From Planctomycetota bacterium (lineage in GTDB: Bacteria > Planctomycetota > Brocadiia > SM23-32 > JAKLEA01): DNA of 64,000 nt. Of this stretch, positions 16,478-25,430 are shown piece after piece. Both the position numbers and the translations under genes were made by a program. Within the stretch, counting starts at the first letter, position 1, and each line of letters begins with the position of its first letter. Location: the NCBI GenBank assembly GCA_022711755.1, contig JAKLEA010000015.1:1-64000 (forward strand). Reading direction: 5' to 3'. The notes beneath the pieces were generated by a model, which made no database searches, had not been told where the DNA came from, and worked only from the letters and a program-made list of their open reading frames with translations.

Positions 16478-16819
16478 TCATCCGATCGCATCGCCGCCTG
16501 TCTCCCCAGTCCTGATCCGCACACATTCGACCAGGTCCAGGATGAAGATCTTTCCGTCGCCTATCTTGCTGCTCTGAGCGCCCTTGATGATCGCGTCAAG
16601 CGTGGGCTTTACAAATCCTTCGTTGACGGCGATCTCAAGCCGGAGTTTCTTCAGCAGGTTGACCTCCATTTCGACGCCCCGGTAGGATTCTGTGTAACCG
16701 CGTTGCTGTCCGCAGCCCAGTGCGTTGGTAACGGACATCTTGAAGACCTCGGCCTTGTAAAGCTCGCGCTTTACGTCGCCTAACTTTTCGGGCTGTATGT
16801 ATGCGATGATGAGTTTCAT
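16478..16819 (-). CDS. glnB: PII nitrogen regulatory protein
   Basis: PII proteins sense 2-oxoglutarate and ATP/ADP and gate the ammonium channel or nitrogen enzymes. The 113-residue protein has the family core (MKLIIAYIQPEKLGDVKREL, GDGKIFILDLVECVRIRTGE). The T-loop reads GYTESYRGVEMEV: Tyr46 is present, but the uridylylation residue 51, a tyrosine in E. coli GlnB/GlnK, is methionine. Control by GlnD-type uridylylation therefore seems impossible, and regulation probably rests on ligand binding alone. It lies 15 nt downstream of amt, the classical amt-glnK arrangement, so it most likely blocks the Amt pore when nitrogen is abundant. Confidence 0.95.
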   Translation of the reverse strand: MKLIIAYIQPEKLGDVKRELYKAEVFKMSVTNALGCGQQRGYTESYRGVEMEVNLLKKLRLEIAVNEGFVKPTLDAIIKGAQSSKIGDGKIFILDLVECVRIRTGETGGDAIG

Positions 16820-16834
16820 TGGAATTGACCTTTC

Positions 16835-18163
16835 TTACTGAGTTGTGAAGATCTGGAAACCGGCGTATGCTTCCATGCCATGCTCGCCGATGTCGAGGCC
16901 GCGCAGTTCCTCCTCGCGGGAGACGCGCAAGCCGAATGTTCCCTTGATCGCCAGGAAGACGACTGCCATCAGCGCCATTGCGAACAGGCAGACGCTTATG
17001 TTTCCGAGGGCCTGAACGCCCAACTGCGCAAGCCCCCCGCCGTGGAGCAGACCGTCACGCGCAAGGCCGAGAGACTTTTGCCCCCAGATACCAACCGCCA
17101 ATGTCCCGAATACGCCATTCATGCCATGCACGGGGACCGCGCCCACCGGATCATCAACCTTGATTTTGTCAAGCAGGGCGACGCCGAAAACCACTATGCA
17201 GCCTGCAATCAGGCCAATGACGATTGATGCGGCGGGGGAGACGAACGCGCAAGGGGCAGTGATCGCCACCAGTCCGGCAAGGCAGCCGTTCATGGTCATC
17301 GAAAGGTCTGGTTTGCCATAGAATTTCCAGACGACAAGCATGGCGGAAATCGCTCCGGCGCAAGCGGCCAGATTAGTGTTCACAGCGATTAGAGAGATTG
17401 CCGCGCCGTCTCCGATGGCAAGGGTTGATCCGGGATTGAATCCGAACCACCCGAACCACAGCAGGAAGACCCCAAGCGAGGCCAGCGGTATGGAGTGACC
17501 CGGCATGGGCCTGGGCTTGCCGTCCTCGCCATACTTGCCGATTCGCGGGCCGAGGATGGCTGTGCCGACGAAGGAAATCCATCCGCCGACCGAGTGGACG
17601 ACGGTTGAGCCGGCAAAGTCGCCGAAGCCCATCTTCGCCAGCCATCCGCCGGAGGACCATATCCAGTGACCTACGATGGGGTATACAACGGCGCTGATAA
17701 CCACCGTGTAGGTCAGGTATGCCGCGAACTTCATACGCTCGGCCATCGCCCCGGCGACAATCGTGGCCGCCGCGCCGCAGAATGCGGCCTGAAAGAGCCA
17801 GAAGGCCAGCAGGGGGACCTTCGAGGGATTCTCGGCGGAGTTCATGCCGAAACCAGTCCAGCCGATGAATCCGTTTCCGTTGCCGAACATGATTGCGTAG
17901 CCGCACAGGAAGAACATCAGGCAGGCGACGCAGTAGTCCAGAGTGTTCTTGGTCAGGATGTTGCATGCGTTCTTGGCCCTGGTCAGCCCGGCCTCGACCA
18001 TTCCGAAGCCGGCCTGCATGAAGAACACAAGGAAAGCAGCCAGAAGAACCCAGAGGGTGTCAATCCCAAGCGTCGGAGACGCCGCATCGCCCTCGCCTGC
18101 CATCAAGACTCCGGCCGGCAGCAGAATTGCCGAAAGGAGCATTGTGATTCTCAACCTTTTCAT
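16835..18163 (-). CDS. amt: Ammonium transporter
   Basis: This 442-residue Amt/MEP/Rh channel begins with a signal-like hydrophobic segment ending AGEGDA and has about eleven further membrane helices. Typical blocks are FFMQAGFGMVEAGLTRAKNACNI, STVVHSVGGW with the first pore histidine, and PVHGMNGVFGTLAVG with the second. It moves ammonium into the cytoplasm. Gene order (outer-membrane protein, amt, glnB) and short gaps indicate one transcript. The C-terminus (EHGMEAYAGFQIF) is the part through which PII normally docks. Confidence 0.97.
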   Translation of the reverse strand: MKRLRITMLLSAILLPAGVLMAGEGDAASPTLGIDTLWVLLAAFLVFFMQAGFGMVEAGLTRAKNACNILTKNTLDYCVACLMFFLCGYAIMFGNGNGFIGWTGFGMNSAENPSKVPLLAFWLFQAAFCGAAATIVAGAMAERMKFAAYLTYTVVISAVVYPIVGHWIWSSGGWLAKMGFGDFAGSTVVHSVGGWISFVGTAILGPRIGKYGEDGKPRPMPGHSIPLASLGVFLLWFGWFGFNPGSTLAIGDGAAISLIAVNTNLAACAGAISAMLVVWKFYGKPDLSMTMNGCLAGLVAITAPCAFVSPAASIVIGLIAGCIVVFGVALLDKIKVDDPVGAVPVHGMNGVFGTLAVGIWGQKSLGLARDGLLHGGGLAQLGVQALGNISVCLFAMALMAVVFLAIKGTFGLRVSREEELRGLDIGEHGMEAYAGFQIFTTQ

Positions 18164-18213
18164 TCTTCACCGATTCCTTTCTCAAACAGAAGACGCGTCA
18201 GTGGTGTTATCCT

Positions 18214-19086
18214 TTAGAATTCAACGCCCAGCGCCACGCCGCCGAAAATGTTGTCGTTCTTCTTCCGGTCTCCGCGCAGGGCATGATCAATGATGCTTGA
18301 GAAGTTCATGAACGGGGTGAGCGTCACGTAATCGCCGATGCTCACGGGGACACCCAGGTATAGGAGCAGGTCGGTCACCGCGTAGTGCTCGCTGCCGTAG
18401 TAGAATTTGTTGTAGCGGTCGCTTCCGAAACTGATTGCGGCTGAGCAGTCAACCGAGACCCCGATCGAATCCGTCGGCTTCAGCACATCCTCGAAGGTGT
18501 GTCCGATGGAGAACGTTGCGTACTGCCCCTCGACGGCGGCGACGTCCTGATAGATCGTCACCTTAGGCGAGAGTATGCAGTCAAGCCCAACGCCGCCGTA
18601 GAGTTCCGTCGTCCCCGGCGCTATGTCCGGGAACTGATAGATTATGCTTCCGACCGACGCTTTCAGGCATTTCCACTGGAACGAGTAGTCGAGCGTGTAG
18701 TCAATCTCCGTGAAGTCGTGCCTGTTGTCGTTCACATTAGTCAGGTCCTGGTTGCCCCAGACGCTGATGGTGAAGTTGCCGTGGGAAACGTAGGCGGACG
18801 GCTGATGAACCGAATCGTCAACGGTGTTGAGACCCCGCCAGACGTATTTCGAGTTGTAGACCGTCTGAAAGCCGATGCTAAAATCGCCTTCCGCTTCTTC
18901 GGATTCTTCTTCAACAGCCTTTTCCGGCGACTGAGGCTGCTGCGGCTTCGTCTCGGTCGCCGTCTCTTTCTCTGCGCTAGAGTCCTGTGCACAGGCGGGC
19001 CGAACACCGCCTGTTATCAATGCCAGCAAAGCAAAGGCAGCCAGGATACCCTTCAAGATGCAAGATTCCGATCTCATCACTACCAC
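18214..19086 (-). CDS. Outer-membrane beta-barrel protein cotranscribed with amt
   Basis: This 290-residue secreted protein has a signal peptide (LAAFALLALITGGVRPACAQ), an acidic low-complexity linker (ETATETKPQQPQSPEKAVEE), and a C-terminal part made of alternating polar/hydrophobic strands ending in VALGVEF. A terminal phenylalanine is the usual barrel-assembly signal. It resembles the family of short uncharacterised barrels containing SKYVWRGL...PSAYVSHGNFTISVWGN. The start is GTG at 19086 with AAGGA close by; ATG at 19077 is the alternative. It is the first gene behind a sigma-54-like promoter and is followed by amt and glnB, so it may let ammonium or another nitrogen compound cross the outer membrane. 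Confidence 0.85.
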   Translation of the reverse strand: MVVMRSESCILKGILAAFALLALITGGVRPACAQDSSAEKETATETKPQQPQSPEKAVEEESEEAEGDFSIGFQTVYNSKYVWRGLNTVDDSVHQPSAYVSHGNFTISVWGNQDLTNVNDNRHDFTEIDYTLDYSFQWKCLKASVGSIIYQFPDIAPGTTELYGGVGLDCILSPKVTIYQDVAAVEGQYATFSIGHTFEDVLKPTDSIGVSVDCSAAISFGSDRYNKFYYGSEHYAVTDLLLYLGVPVSIGDYVTLTPFMNFSSIIDHALRGDRKKNDNIFGGVALGVEF

Positions 19087-19197
19087 TTATCCTTTCCATC
19101 CGGGAAGTTGAAAATGTGCGCCGGTCTGCGAGAGAATTCCCGAACCTGTTGATTCAGGCTCGCAAACGTGAACGCACCAGAGACGCGTTGGAATAAC

Positions 19198-19212
19198 GCA
19201 AGGATTATGCCA
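19198..19212 (-). promoter_or_regulatory. Candidate sigma-54 promoter of the outer-membrane protein-amt-glnB operon
   Basis: TGGCATAATCCTTGC fits the -24/-12 consensus with exact GG-GC spacing; only the C and G of the ACG triplet differ. The start would be near 19186, giving a leader of about 100 nt. The 140 nt upstream are AT-rich, which suits activator-dependent promoters. Confidence 0.75.
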
Positions 19213-19350
19213 TCAGGAAAGCGTGAGAGCATTAACAGTCATAAGCCATTTACATTGAATATGTTATAGCAATAATGTCATCACATGCGAAATCATCGCC
19301 AAGTTCAATAAACATACATAATCGTATGAACAGGTATCAACTCCTACATT

Positions 19351-20940
19351 TTAGTTAGTTCTGTACCTCCGGGAATCAATCCCATGTTTTTGCGCCCTGA
19401 GGCCCATAACGCGTTCTGTCATCCCTAGCGCCTTGGCTGCTTTTGCCCTGTTGCCGCGGGAATTCTTAAGCGCCTCTATAATCATTTCTCTTTCGAGGTT
19501 GTCAATCTGTGCCTTCAGGTCGCCGGTCGGGATTGTGTCGGTGGCTTCGGCGGTTTGCAACGTCGGGGGCAGGTGATGACCATGGATGACATCATCGCTG
19601 GTGAGTAACACCGCCCGTTCTATGCAGTTTTCAAGCTCGCGCACGTTGCCCGGCCAGTGGTAGGCCATCATCATGTCAATCGCCGGGGTTGATATGCGTT
19701 TTATGCTCTTATTGTTTGCCATGCTGTATTTCTCAACAAAGAAGTCAGCGAGGAGCAGGATGTCCGTTCGCCTTTCCCGCAACGGCGGTATATGAATCGG
19801 GAAGACGTTGAGCCGATAATACAGGTCCTGTCTGAAGGTTTCATCCATAATCAGATCTTCGAGTTTCCTGTTTGTCGCTGCTATGATTCGCACGTCAACT
19901 TTAATTGTCTGTGTGCCGCCGACCCGCTCGAATTCGCGCTCCTGCAGGACTCGAAGGAGTTTTATCTGTATTGCCGGGGCAAGGTCGCCTATCTCATCGA
20001 GAAAAATAGTTCCCCCGTGCGCCAGTTCGAATCGGCCTTTGCGCTGCTGATGCGCGCCCGTGAAGGCGCCTTTTTCATGTCCGAAAAGTTCGCTTTCAAG
20101 GATTGACTCCGGCAGGGCGGCGCAACTGACTTTCACAAACGGTTTTGTCGAGCGCAGACTATTGTAATGAATTGCGTGCGCGACGAGTTCTTTTCCGCAG
20201 CCGCTTTCGCCCCTTATCAGCACCGTCGCGTCGCTTTTTGAAACCTTCCCGATAAGGTCGTACACCTCCTGCATTGCGTTGGAGCGCCCGATGATATTGG
20301 CGGGACGAAAACGATCCTTCAATTCCTCCTGAAGGCGTATGTTTTCCTGCATCAGGCGATCGCGCTCTTCCTGCGCCGATTGGCGAATTCGAACGGCCTG
20401 AGCTATCATGGAACTGATTATGGACAGAAGCCTGACGTCTTCGGCAAGAGAGACATCCTCGGTAAAGAGGCGGTCAGCGCTGATCGCTCCAATGACTTCA
20501 TTGCCGAGCTTGATGGGCACGCAGATGAACGAAATATCTTTTTTATGAAGCCCGCTGCGCGCCCCTGTGCGATTCAGAAATTGCGGTTCCTCGGAGATAC
20601 GCGGAACGACTACGGGCTTGCCGGTTTCCACGACCTTGCCGGTCACGCCTTCGCCAAGCTTGTATTTCCCGCGTATCTGCTGACTCTGGGACAGGCCATA
20701 TGCGGCATCAATTGATATTTCACCAGTGCGCCTGTTAAGAAGGGCAAGCGTTCCGCGAAGCATGCCCATGTTCTTGGCCATCGCCTCGAGGAGAGGACCG
20801 ACAACCTCACGCAGGTCCATGCTTCGGGCCAGCGTGCGGCTGACTTCGAAAAGGAGGGCAAGCTCCTGCACCTCGCGTCGTACTTCCGGATGATCGGGCG
20901 GTCGCGGAGCCGCCGCGTCTGAGCGCGTCCCTGCTTCCAT
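19351..20940 (-). CDS. NifA-like sigma-54-dependent transcriptional activator
   Basis: This 529-residue bacterial enhancer-binding protein has three parts. A GAF sensor domain spans about residues 30-190. A short coiled linker is followed by an AAA+ domain (GESGCGKELVAHAIHY Walker A, GAFTGA sigma-54 contact loop, GGTIFLDEIGDL Walker B, RLNVFPIHIPPLRER). A Fis-type helix-turn-helix closes the protein (RGNRAKAAKALGMTERVMGLRAQKHGI). The domain layout and the C-terminal helix match NifA. No nif structural genes are present, and the adjacent genes are amt, glnB, glnA and gltBD behind sigma-54-like promoters. It therefore most likely activates ammonium assimilation, with the GAF domain or PII giving the signal. 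Confidence 0.94.
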   Translation of the reverse strand: MEAGTRSDAAAPRPPDHPEVRREVQELALLFEVSRTLARSMDLREVVGPLLEAMAKNMGMLRGTLALLNRRTGEISIDAAYGLSQSQQIRGKYKLGEGVTGKVVETGKPVVVPRISEEPQFLNRTGARSGLHKKDISFICVPIKLGNEVIGAISADRLFTEDVSLAEDVRLLSIISSMIAQAVRIRQSAQEERDRLMQENIRLQEELKDRFRPANIIGRSNAMQEVYDLIGKVSKSDATVLIRGESGCGKELVAHAIHYNSLRSTKPFVKVSCAALPESILESELFGHEKGAFTGAHQQRKGRFELAHGGTIFLDEIGDLAPAIQIKLLRVLQEREFERVGGTQTIKVDVRIIAATNRKLEDLIMDETFRQDLYYRLNVFPIHIPPLRERRTDILLLADFFVEKYSMANNKSIKRISTPAIDMMMAYHWPGNVRELENCIERAVLLTSDDVIHGHHLPPTLQTAEATDTIPTGDLKAQIDNLEREMIIEALKNSRGNRAKAAKALGMTERVMGLRAQKHGIDSRRYRTN

Positions 20941-21008
20941 TTGTTATTGCCTTTGCCAGGTGTAGACTGAATTGCAAAACAGACCGCAAAAGGTCCATTC
21001 AAAATAGA

Positions 21009-21036
21009 ATCATACATAAATGTAGGAATGAAGCAA
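21009..21036 (-). promoter_or_regulatory. Candidate sigma-70 promoter of the NifA-like regulator
   Basis: TTGCTT at 21031-21036 and TATGAT at 21009-21014 are separated by 16 nt on the minus strand, about 70 nt before the start codon. This would give the activator its own constitutive promoter, separate from the Hdr operon. Confidence 0.4.
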
Positions 21037-21098
21037 GAATAAAACGGAATTGTTTCAGCCTTTATTCAGTGTGAGAGGGGAATATGGGGCAATGGCGA

Positions 21099-21854
21099 TC
21101 AGGCCCTTGCCGCGACGACTGCCAGCACGCTTCTCGCGCCTGCCGCTTTGAGAATTCTGGCGCATTCGGACATGGTAGCCCCAGTCGTCATCACGTCATC
21201 AACTAGTATTATGCTCCTGCCTGCGACCAAGACCGGTTTTCTCAGGGAGAAGGCCCCTTTGACGTTCTCCTCCCGCTTTGCAACGCTCATGCGGGTCTGA
21301 GTTTCCGTATGCCTGATGCGGCGCAGATTGCCGTCATGCAGGGGTTTGTTGACGGTGGCGGAGAGCGTTCCGGCGATCAAAAGCGCCTGATTGAAACCTC
21401 GATGAGCGAGCCGGCTGCGATGGAGGGGGACAGGAATAATAAGGTTCGAGTCGCGCATCGGGTGGTCGTTCAATGCCGCGGCAAGCCAACCGCCAAGCAG
21501 CCTGGCGGCAGGCATGTTGCCATGATATTTGAGGGCGTGGATTATTGCGCGGGATGCGTCGCCGAATTCGACAGCGGCCACCGCCGCGTCGAATCTCAGT
21601 GTTCTTGTGCGACAGAACTGACAATCCTCGCCGGTAGGGGACTTGCCGGGATGAGCACAGCGGGGGCAGGACTCTCCCTTCAGAATGCGCACGGTTTTGA
21701 AGCATCGGTCACAGAGATATTTATTGGGGCCGTCCGGAAGTGGTTGGGCGCAGTGGAAGCAGTGGGGGGGATACAGTAGATCAAACAGGCCGCTGAAGGC
21801 GCGTTGAGCGAAGCCCGGCTTGGGGAAGGGGAGCAGGTCGGCGGATGTTTCCAT
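21099..21854 (-). CDS. ComF-family phosphoribosyltransferase-like protein
   Basis: This protein of about 251 residues in the ComF/GntX family has an N-terminal double zinc-ribbon (CFHCAQPLPDG, YLCDRCFK, CPRCAHPGK, CQFC) and a type I phosphoribosyltransferase domain with the PRPP-binding loop SIILVDDVMTTGATMSE. In competent bacteria ComF takes part in DNA uptake; in most others the role is undefined. The start at 21854 was chosen because the conserved part begins there and a longer frame would overlap the upstream gene. It is the last gene of the long minus-strand operon that begins near 28.85 kb. Confidence 0.9.
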   Translation of the reverse strand: METSADLLPFPKPGFAQRAFSGLFDLLYPPHCFHCAQPLPDGPNKYLCDRCFKTVRILKGESCPRCAHPGKSPTGEDCQFCRTRTLRFDAAVAAVEFGDASRAIIHALKYHGNMPAARLLGGWLAAALNDHPMRDSNLIIPVPLHRSRLAHRGFNQALLIAGTLSATVNKPLHDGNLRRIRHTETQTRMSVAKREENVKGAFSLRKPVLVAGRSIILVDDVMTTGATMSECARILKAAGARSVLAVVAARA

Positions 21855-21919
21855 GATCACTTGCGAATCCGGGGTCTCGATGCCGGGTGGACGGCGGGTT
21901 GTCCGACATGAAAAGCAGG

Positions 21920-22486
21920 TTATGCGCCATCCTCGGCAAAAGGCAGATAACCTTTTCTGCCAAGGCGGAACAGAATCGCGCCCCATGCCAGGCAGGAGCC
22001 GGAAAGGAGAACGGTTCTAAACGCCAATGACGATTCTGCCTTGCAGAATGCGGACAAGATTATCGCAAACAGCCCAATGGGAAAAGATACGATAATGAAG
22101 GATGAGGAGGCTTTTTGCGCGCGGACGGCCATCTCGGTCAGTTTTTCCCTATCAGGGATGACATCTTCAATCCCCGCCGGCTTCTTCCTCAGCAAAACAA
22201 TCCGGAATAATGCGATAAGTATGCCCCGTCCGACGAATTCGAAGGCCAGCGCTTTCAGACGCGCGGCCCAGAGGCTGTACCCGAGAATGAATATCAGAGG
22301 GTATGGAACGTGGTGGGCAATTCGAGCATTTTCGGAAAGCCCGCCGATTGACAAACAGACCACCGTTCCCAGCAGGATTGAACCGCCGAAGGACGCAAGA
22401 ACACTGACAACCAGAATACCGGCGGATTGCGGCTTGTAGAGCGCGCCAAACGGCGTTTCGAGCCTGTCGGGTTGCGTTTCCAGCAT
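21920..22486 (-). CDS. Hypothetical membrane protein
   Basis: This 188-residue protein has about four to five membrane helices: ILVVSVLASFGGSILLGTVVCL, PLIFILGYSLWAARL, GRGILIALFRIVLLRK, SSFIIVSFPIGLFAIILSAF and TVLLSGSCLAWGAILF. A charged loop (PAGIEDVIPDREKLTEMAVRAQKA) lies in the middle. I do not recognise the family. It sits 26 nt behind hdrA and shares its direction, so it is probably cotranscribed. Whether it anchors the Hdr complex to the membrane cannot be told. Confidence 0.75.
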   Translation of the reverse strand: MLETQPDRLETPFGALYKPQSAGILVVSVLASFGGSILLGTVVCLSIGGLSENARIAHHVPYPLIFILGYSLWAARLKALAFEFVGRGILIALFRIVLLRKKPAGIEDVIPDREKLTEMAVRAQKASSSFIIVSFPIGLFAIILSAFCKAESSLAFRTVLLSGSCLAWGAILFRLGRKGYLPFAEDGA

Positions 22487-22512
22487 GACCGCAAGGCTCT
22501 CTTAGCAGGCGT

Positions 22513-24522
22513 TTATCGCACTTGGGCGAGGGCTTCTATCTCGGCCATCAACTGCTCGTCGTTGAAGCCGGCCAGATCAATGCTGCCGCTGCGGCAGGTT
22601 GCTGCGCATAGCCCGCAGCCCTGGCACAAGCCCCTGTTGACGTTTGCCACCATCTTTATGAGATTGCCCTTGCGGTCGCGGATTTCCTTTTTCTCGATCG
22701 CGTTGTAGGGGCAGACCTCGTAGCAGCACCAGCAGGCCACGCAGGTGGTTTCATCAACCTTGGCCACGGTCGGCTCGCGCTCCAGTTCGCTTCTGGACAG
22801 AAGGGCGAGGACCTTGGAGGCCGCGCCGCTGGCCTGAGCGACCGTCAGCGGGATATCCTTCGGCCCCTGGCAGCAACCGGCCAAGTATATGCCGGCAGTG
22901 ACGGTTTCAACCGGGCGGAGTTTGGGGTGCGCCTCGCTTAGGAACTTGTATTTGTCGTATGGTATGCCCAGCATCTGCGCCAGCTTTTCCACGCCGGGGG
23001 ACGGCGTGACGGCGGTGGCCAGGACGACCATATCGGCCTCAAGCTCGATGGGGCGGCCCAGCAAGGTATCGGTTCCGCGCAGGACGATCTTGTCCCCGCG
23101 CTTGTAGACCTTTGACACGCGCCCGCGCACGTAGCAGACATGATCTTCTTCAACGGCGCGGCGCACGAACTCGTCGTAGCTCTTGCCGCCGCTGCGGATA
23201 TCCATGTAGAAGATGTAGCCCTTGCCGCCGTGAACCTTGTGCTCGTAGAGCATGGCGTGCTTGGCGAGGTACATGCAGCAGATGTTCGAGCAGAATGATA
23301 TGCCCTTCTGATTATCGCGTGATCCGATGCATGCCAGGAAGGCGATGGTCTTCGGCTCCTTGCCGTCGGACGGACGGCGGATTTCCCCGCCGGTCGGTCC
23401 GCTGGCGGAGGCCAGACGTTCGAACTGGAGGCCGTCAATGACGTCGGCATATTTGCCCTTGCCGTATTCGCCGTAACCGGAATAGAGACCGTTCGGATCG
23501 TTTCCGGCGATGTCGTAAAGCTCGTAACCAGTAGCCACGACGATGGCGCCGATGTCTTCCTCGACGATCTTGTCCTCCATCTCGTAGTCAACCGCGTTGA
23601 CGGGGCATATCTTCTTGCAGACGCCGCATTTGCCCTTCTGGAACCACGTGCAGTTTTCGCGGTCAATGCGGGGGATGTTCGGCACCGCCTGTGGAAAGGG
23701 AACGTGTATGGCCGTGCGGTTGTCCAGACCGCAATTGAACTCGTTGGGTATCTTCTTGGCCGGGCACTTTTGTGTGCAAAGACCGCAGCGTATGCAGACT
23801 TCTTCCTTGACGTAACGCGCCTTACGGCGGATTTTTACCTTGAAGTTGCCGACATAGCCGCTGACGGCTTCGACCTCTGAGAACGTATATAGCTTGATCT
23901 TCGGGTGCTGAGCCACCTCGACCATGCGCGGCGTCAGAATGCACTGGGAGCAGTCCAGCGTCGGGAATGTCTCGGAAAGCTGGGACATGTGTCCGCCAAT
24001 GCTGGCCTGGCGCTCCACCAGGACGACCTCATAACCGGCGGCTGCGACGTCCAGCGCGGCCTGTATGCCGGCAATGCCGCCGCCGATCACCATGCAGCGC
24101 TTCGTGACGGGGACCTTGATGACGTCCAGCGGCTGGTCGCGCATGACCTTGGCGACGAGGGTGCGGACGATATCAATCGCCTTGTCCGTGCCTTCAGGGA
24201 TGCTTTCATGAACCCATGAGCAGTGCTCGCGGATGTTGGCCTGCTCGCACATGTAGGGATTCAACCCCCCGCGCGAAGCGGTTCCGCGGAAGGTCTTTTC
24301 GTGCATGTGAGGGCTGCACGCGGCGACGACGACCGAGGTGAGCCTGTGTTCCTTGATGGCTTTGAGGATGATCTCCTGCCCGGGGTCGGAACACATGTAC
24401 TTGTAATCAAGCGCGTAGACGACGCCCGGCATCTTCGCGGCTTCTTCGGCTACCTTTGCGCAATTCACCGTGCGAGCGATGTTCTCACCGCAGTGACAGA
24501 CGAAAACTCCGATTCTTGCCAT
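22513..24522 (-). CDS. hdrA: Heterodisulfide reductase-like flavoprotein subunit A
   Basis: This 669-residue HdrA homolog carries the FAD fold (MVIGGGIAGIQAALDVAAAG, LVERQASIGGHM) and the family-specific block CIGSRDNQKGISFCSNICCMYLAKHA. It has several 4Fe-4S sites: an N-terminal CHCG, CSQC near residue 195, CIRCGLCTQKCP, CGVCKKICPVNA, and a C-terminal two-cluster ferredoxin (CVACWCCYEVCP, CQGCGLCAATC). HdrA is where flavin-based electron bifurcation occurs in methanogens and other anaerobes. Here the partners are HdrB, HdrC, an RnfB-like protein and two hydrogenase-beta-like ferredoxins encoded upstream. The acceptor heterodisulfide in this bacterium is unknown. Confidence 0.95.
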   Translation of the reverse strand: MARIGVFVCHCGENIARTVNCAKVAEEAAKMPGVVYALDYKYMCSDPGQEIILKAIKEHRLTSVVVAACSPHMHEKTFRGTASRGGLNPYMCEQANIREHCSWVHESIPEGTDKAIDIVRTLVAKVMRDQPLDVIKVPVTKRCMVIGGGIAGIQAALDVAAAGYEVVLVERQASIGGHMSQLSETFPTLDCSQCILTPRMVEVAQHPKIKLYTFSEVEAVSGYVGNFKVKIRRKARYVKEEVCIRCGLCTQKCPAKKIPNEFNCGLDNRTAIHVPFPQAVPNIPRIDRENCTWFQKGKCGVCKKICPVNAVDYEMEDKIVEEDIGAIVVATGYELYDIAGNDPNGLYSGYGEYGKGKYADVIDGLQFERLASASGPTGGEIRRPSDGKEPKTIAFLACIGSRDNQKGISFCSNICCMYLAKHAMLYEHKVHGGKGYIFYMDIRSGGKSYDEFVRRAVEEDHVCYVRGRVSKVYKRGDKIVLRGTDTLLGRPIELEADMVVLATAVTPSPGVEKLAQMLGIPYDKYKFLSEAHPKLRPVETVTAGIYLAGCCQGPKDIPLTVAQASGAASKVLALLSRSELEREPTVAKVDETTCVACWCCYEVCPYNAIEKKEIRDRKGNLIKMVANVNRGLCQGCGLCAATCRSGSIDLAGFNDEQLMAEIEALAQVR

Positions 24523-24560
24523 TGGTTTCCACCAGCCTGATCAGTGTCGTCGAATGTGTC

Positions 24561-25430
24561 CTAGAGAACGCCCTTGGCCTTCAGAACAGGGGTTGCGTCA
24601 ACAACCAGTTTCTGCAGGGCCAGTTCCGAGGCGCTCAAACCCAGGGCGAGGCCGACAAGTTGAGTGATGTAAAGAATCGGGATATTGTGGTCCTTCCCGA
24701 TCTTTTTCCTTATGTCCAGTTGGCGCAGGTCCAGGTTGTTCTGGCAGAGCGGGCAGGCGACGGCGACAACGTCCGCCCCGCACGCCTTCGCGTCGGTCAG
24801 AATTTGGTTGACCTGTTTGAGCACCGTTTCCGTATGTGGTATCGCCGCCGACGCGCCGCAGCAGTCCACCTTGCCCGGCCAGTCAACGACGTCGCCTCCC
24901 ACTGCCGCTACCACCTGATCCATCGTCTGCGGGTCCTCGGCGTCGTCGAATTTCATGATTCGCTCTGGGCGCACAAGAAGGCAGCCGTAATAGGAGGCTA
25001 CGGCAAGGCCCTTCAGCGGTTTCTTGACGGCGGCTTTCAGCTTTTCCAGACCGATCTCGCGCACCAGCAACTCGATGACGTGCAGGACCTGCGCGTCTCC
25101 GTCGTAGCTGACTTCCGCCGCGTTCAGCGCTTTAGCCTTGAGCGCCTTGTCGTGCGAAATCTCGTAGTTGGCGCTTTTGAGCCTGTTGTAGCAGGCTGCG
25201 CAGGGGACGACTACCTTGTCCGACACGGAGCGGGCGGATGCCAGGTTCTTGACGCCGAGACTGGTAACCAGCAACTGATTTGTCTCATGCGCCGGGGTGG
25301 TCCCGCAGCAAACCCAATCCGGGACTTCTTTGAGAGGGACTCCAAGCGCCCGGCATACGGCCTGTGTGGATTCGTTGTAGTCGCCGGCTGTGCCTTCCAG
25401 GGAACATCCGGGGTAATACGCGTATGTCAT
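24561..25430 (-). CDS. hdrB: Heterodisulfide reductase-like subunit B
   Basis: This 289-residue HdrB homolog has two CCG domains. The first is YYPGCSL ... WVCCGTT ... PCAACY and the second is YYGCLLVRP ... VDCCGAS ... CPLCQ. Each set binds a non-cubane [4Fe-4S] cluster in the methanogen enzyme and together they cleave the CoM-S-S-CoB disulfide. All the diagnostic cysteines appear to be kept, so a catalytic disulfide site is likely. The start codon overlaps the end of hdrC by 4 nt. Confidence 0.95.
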   Translation of the reverse strand: MTYAYYPGCSLEGTAGDYNESTQAVCRALGVPLKEVPDWVCCGTTPAHETNQLLVTSLGVKNLASARSVSDKVVVPCAACYNRLKSANYEISHDKALKAKALNAAEVSYDGDAQVLHVIELLVREIGLEKLKAAVKKPLKGLAVASYYGCLLVRPERIMKFDDAEDPQTMDQVVAAVGGDVVDWPGKVDCCGASAAIPHTETVLKQVNQILTDAKACGADVVAVACPLCQNNLDLRQLDIRKKIGKDHNIPILYITQLVGLALGLSASELALQKLVVDATPVLKAKGVL

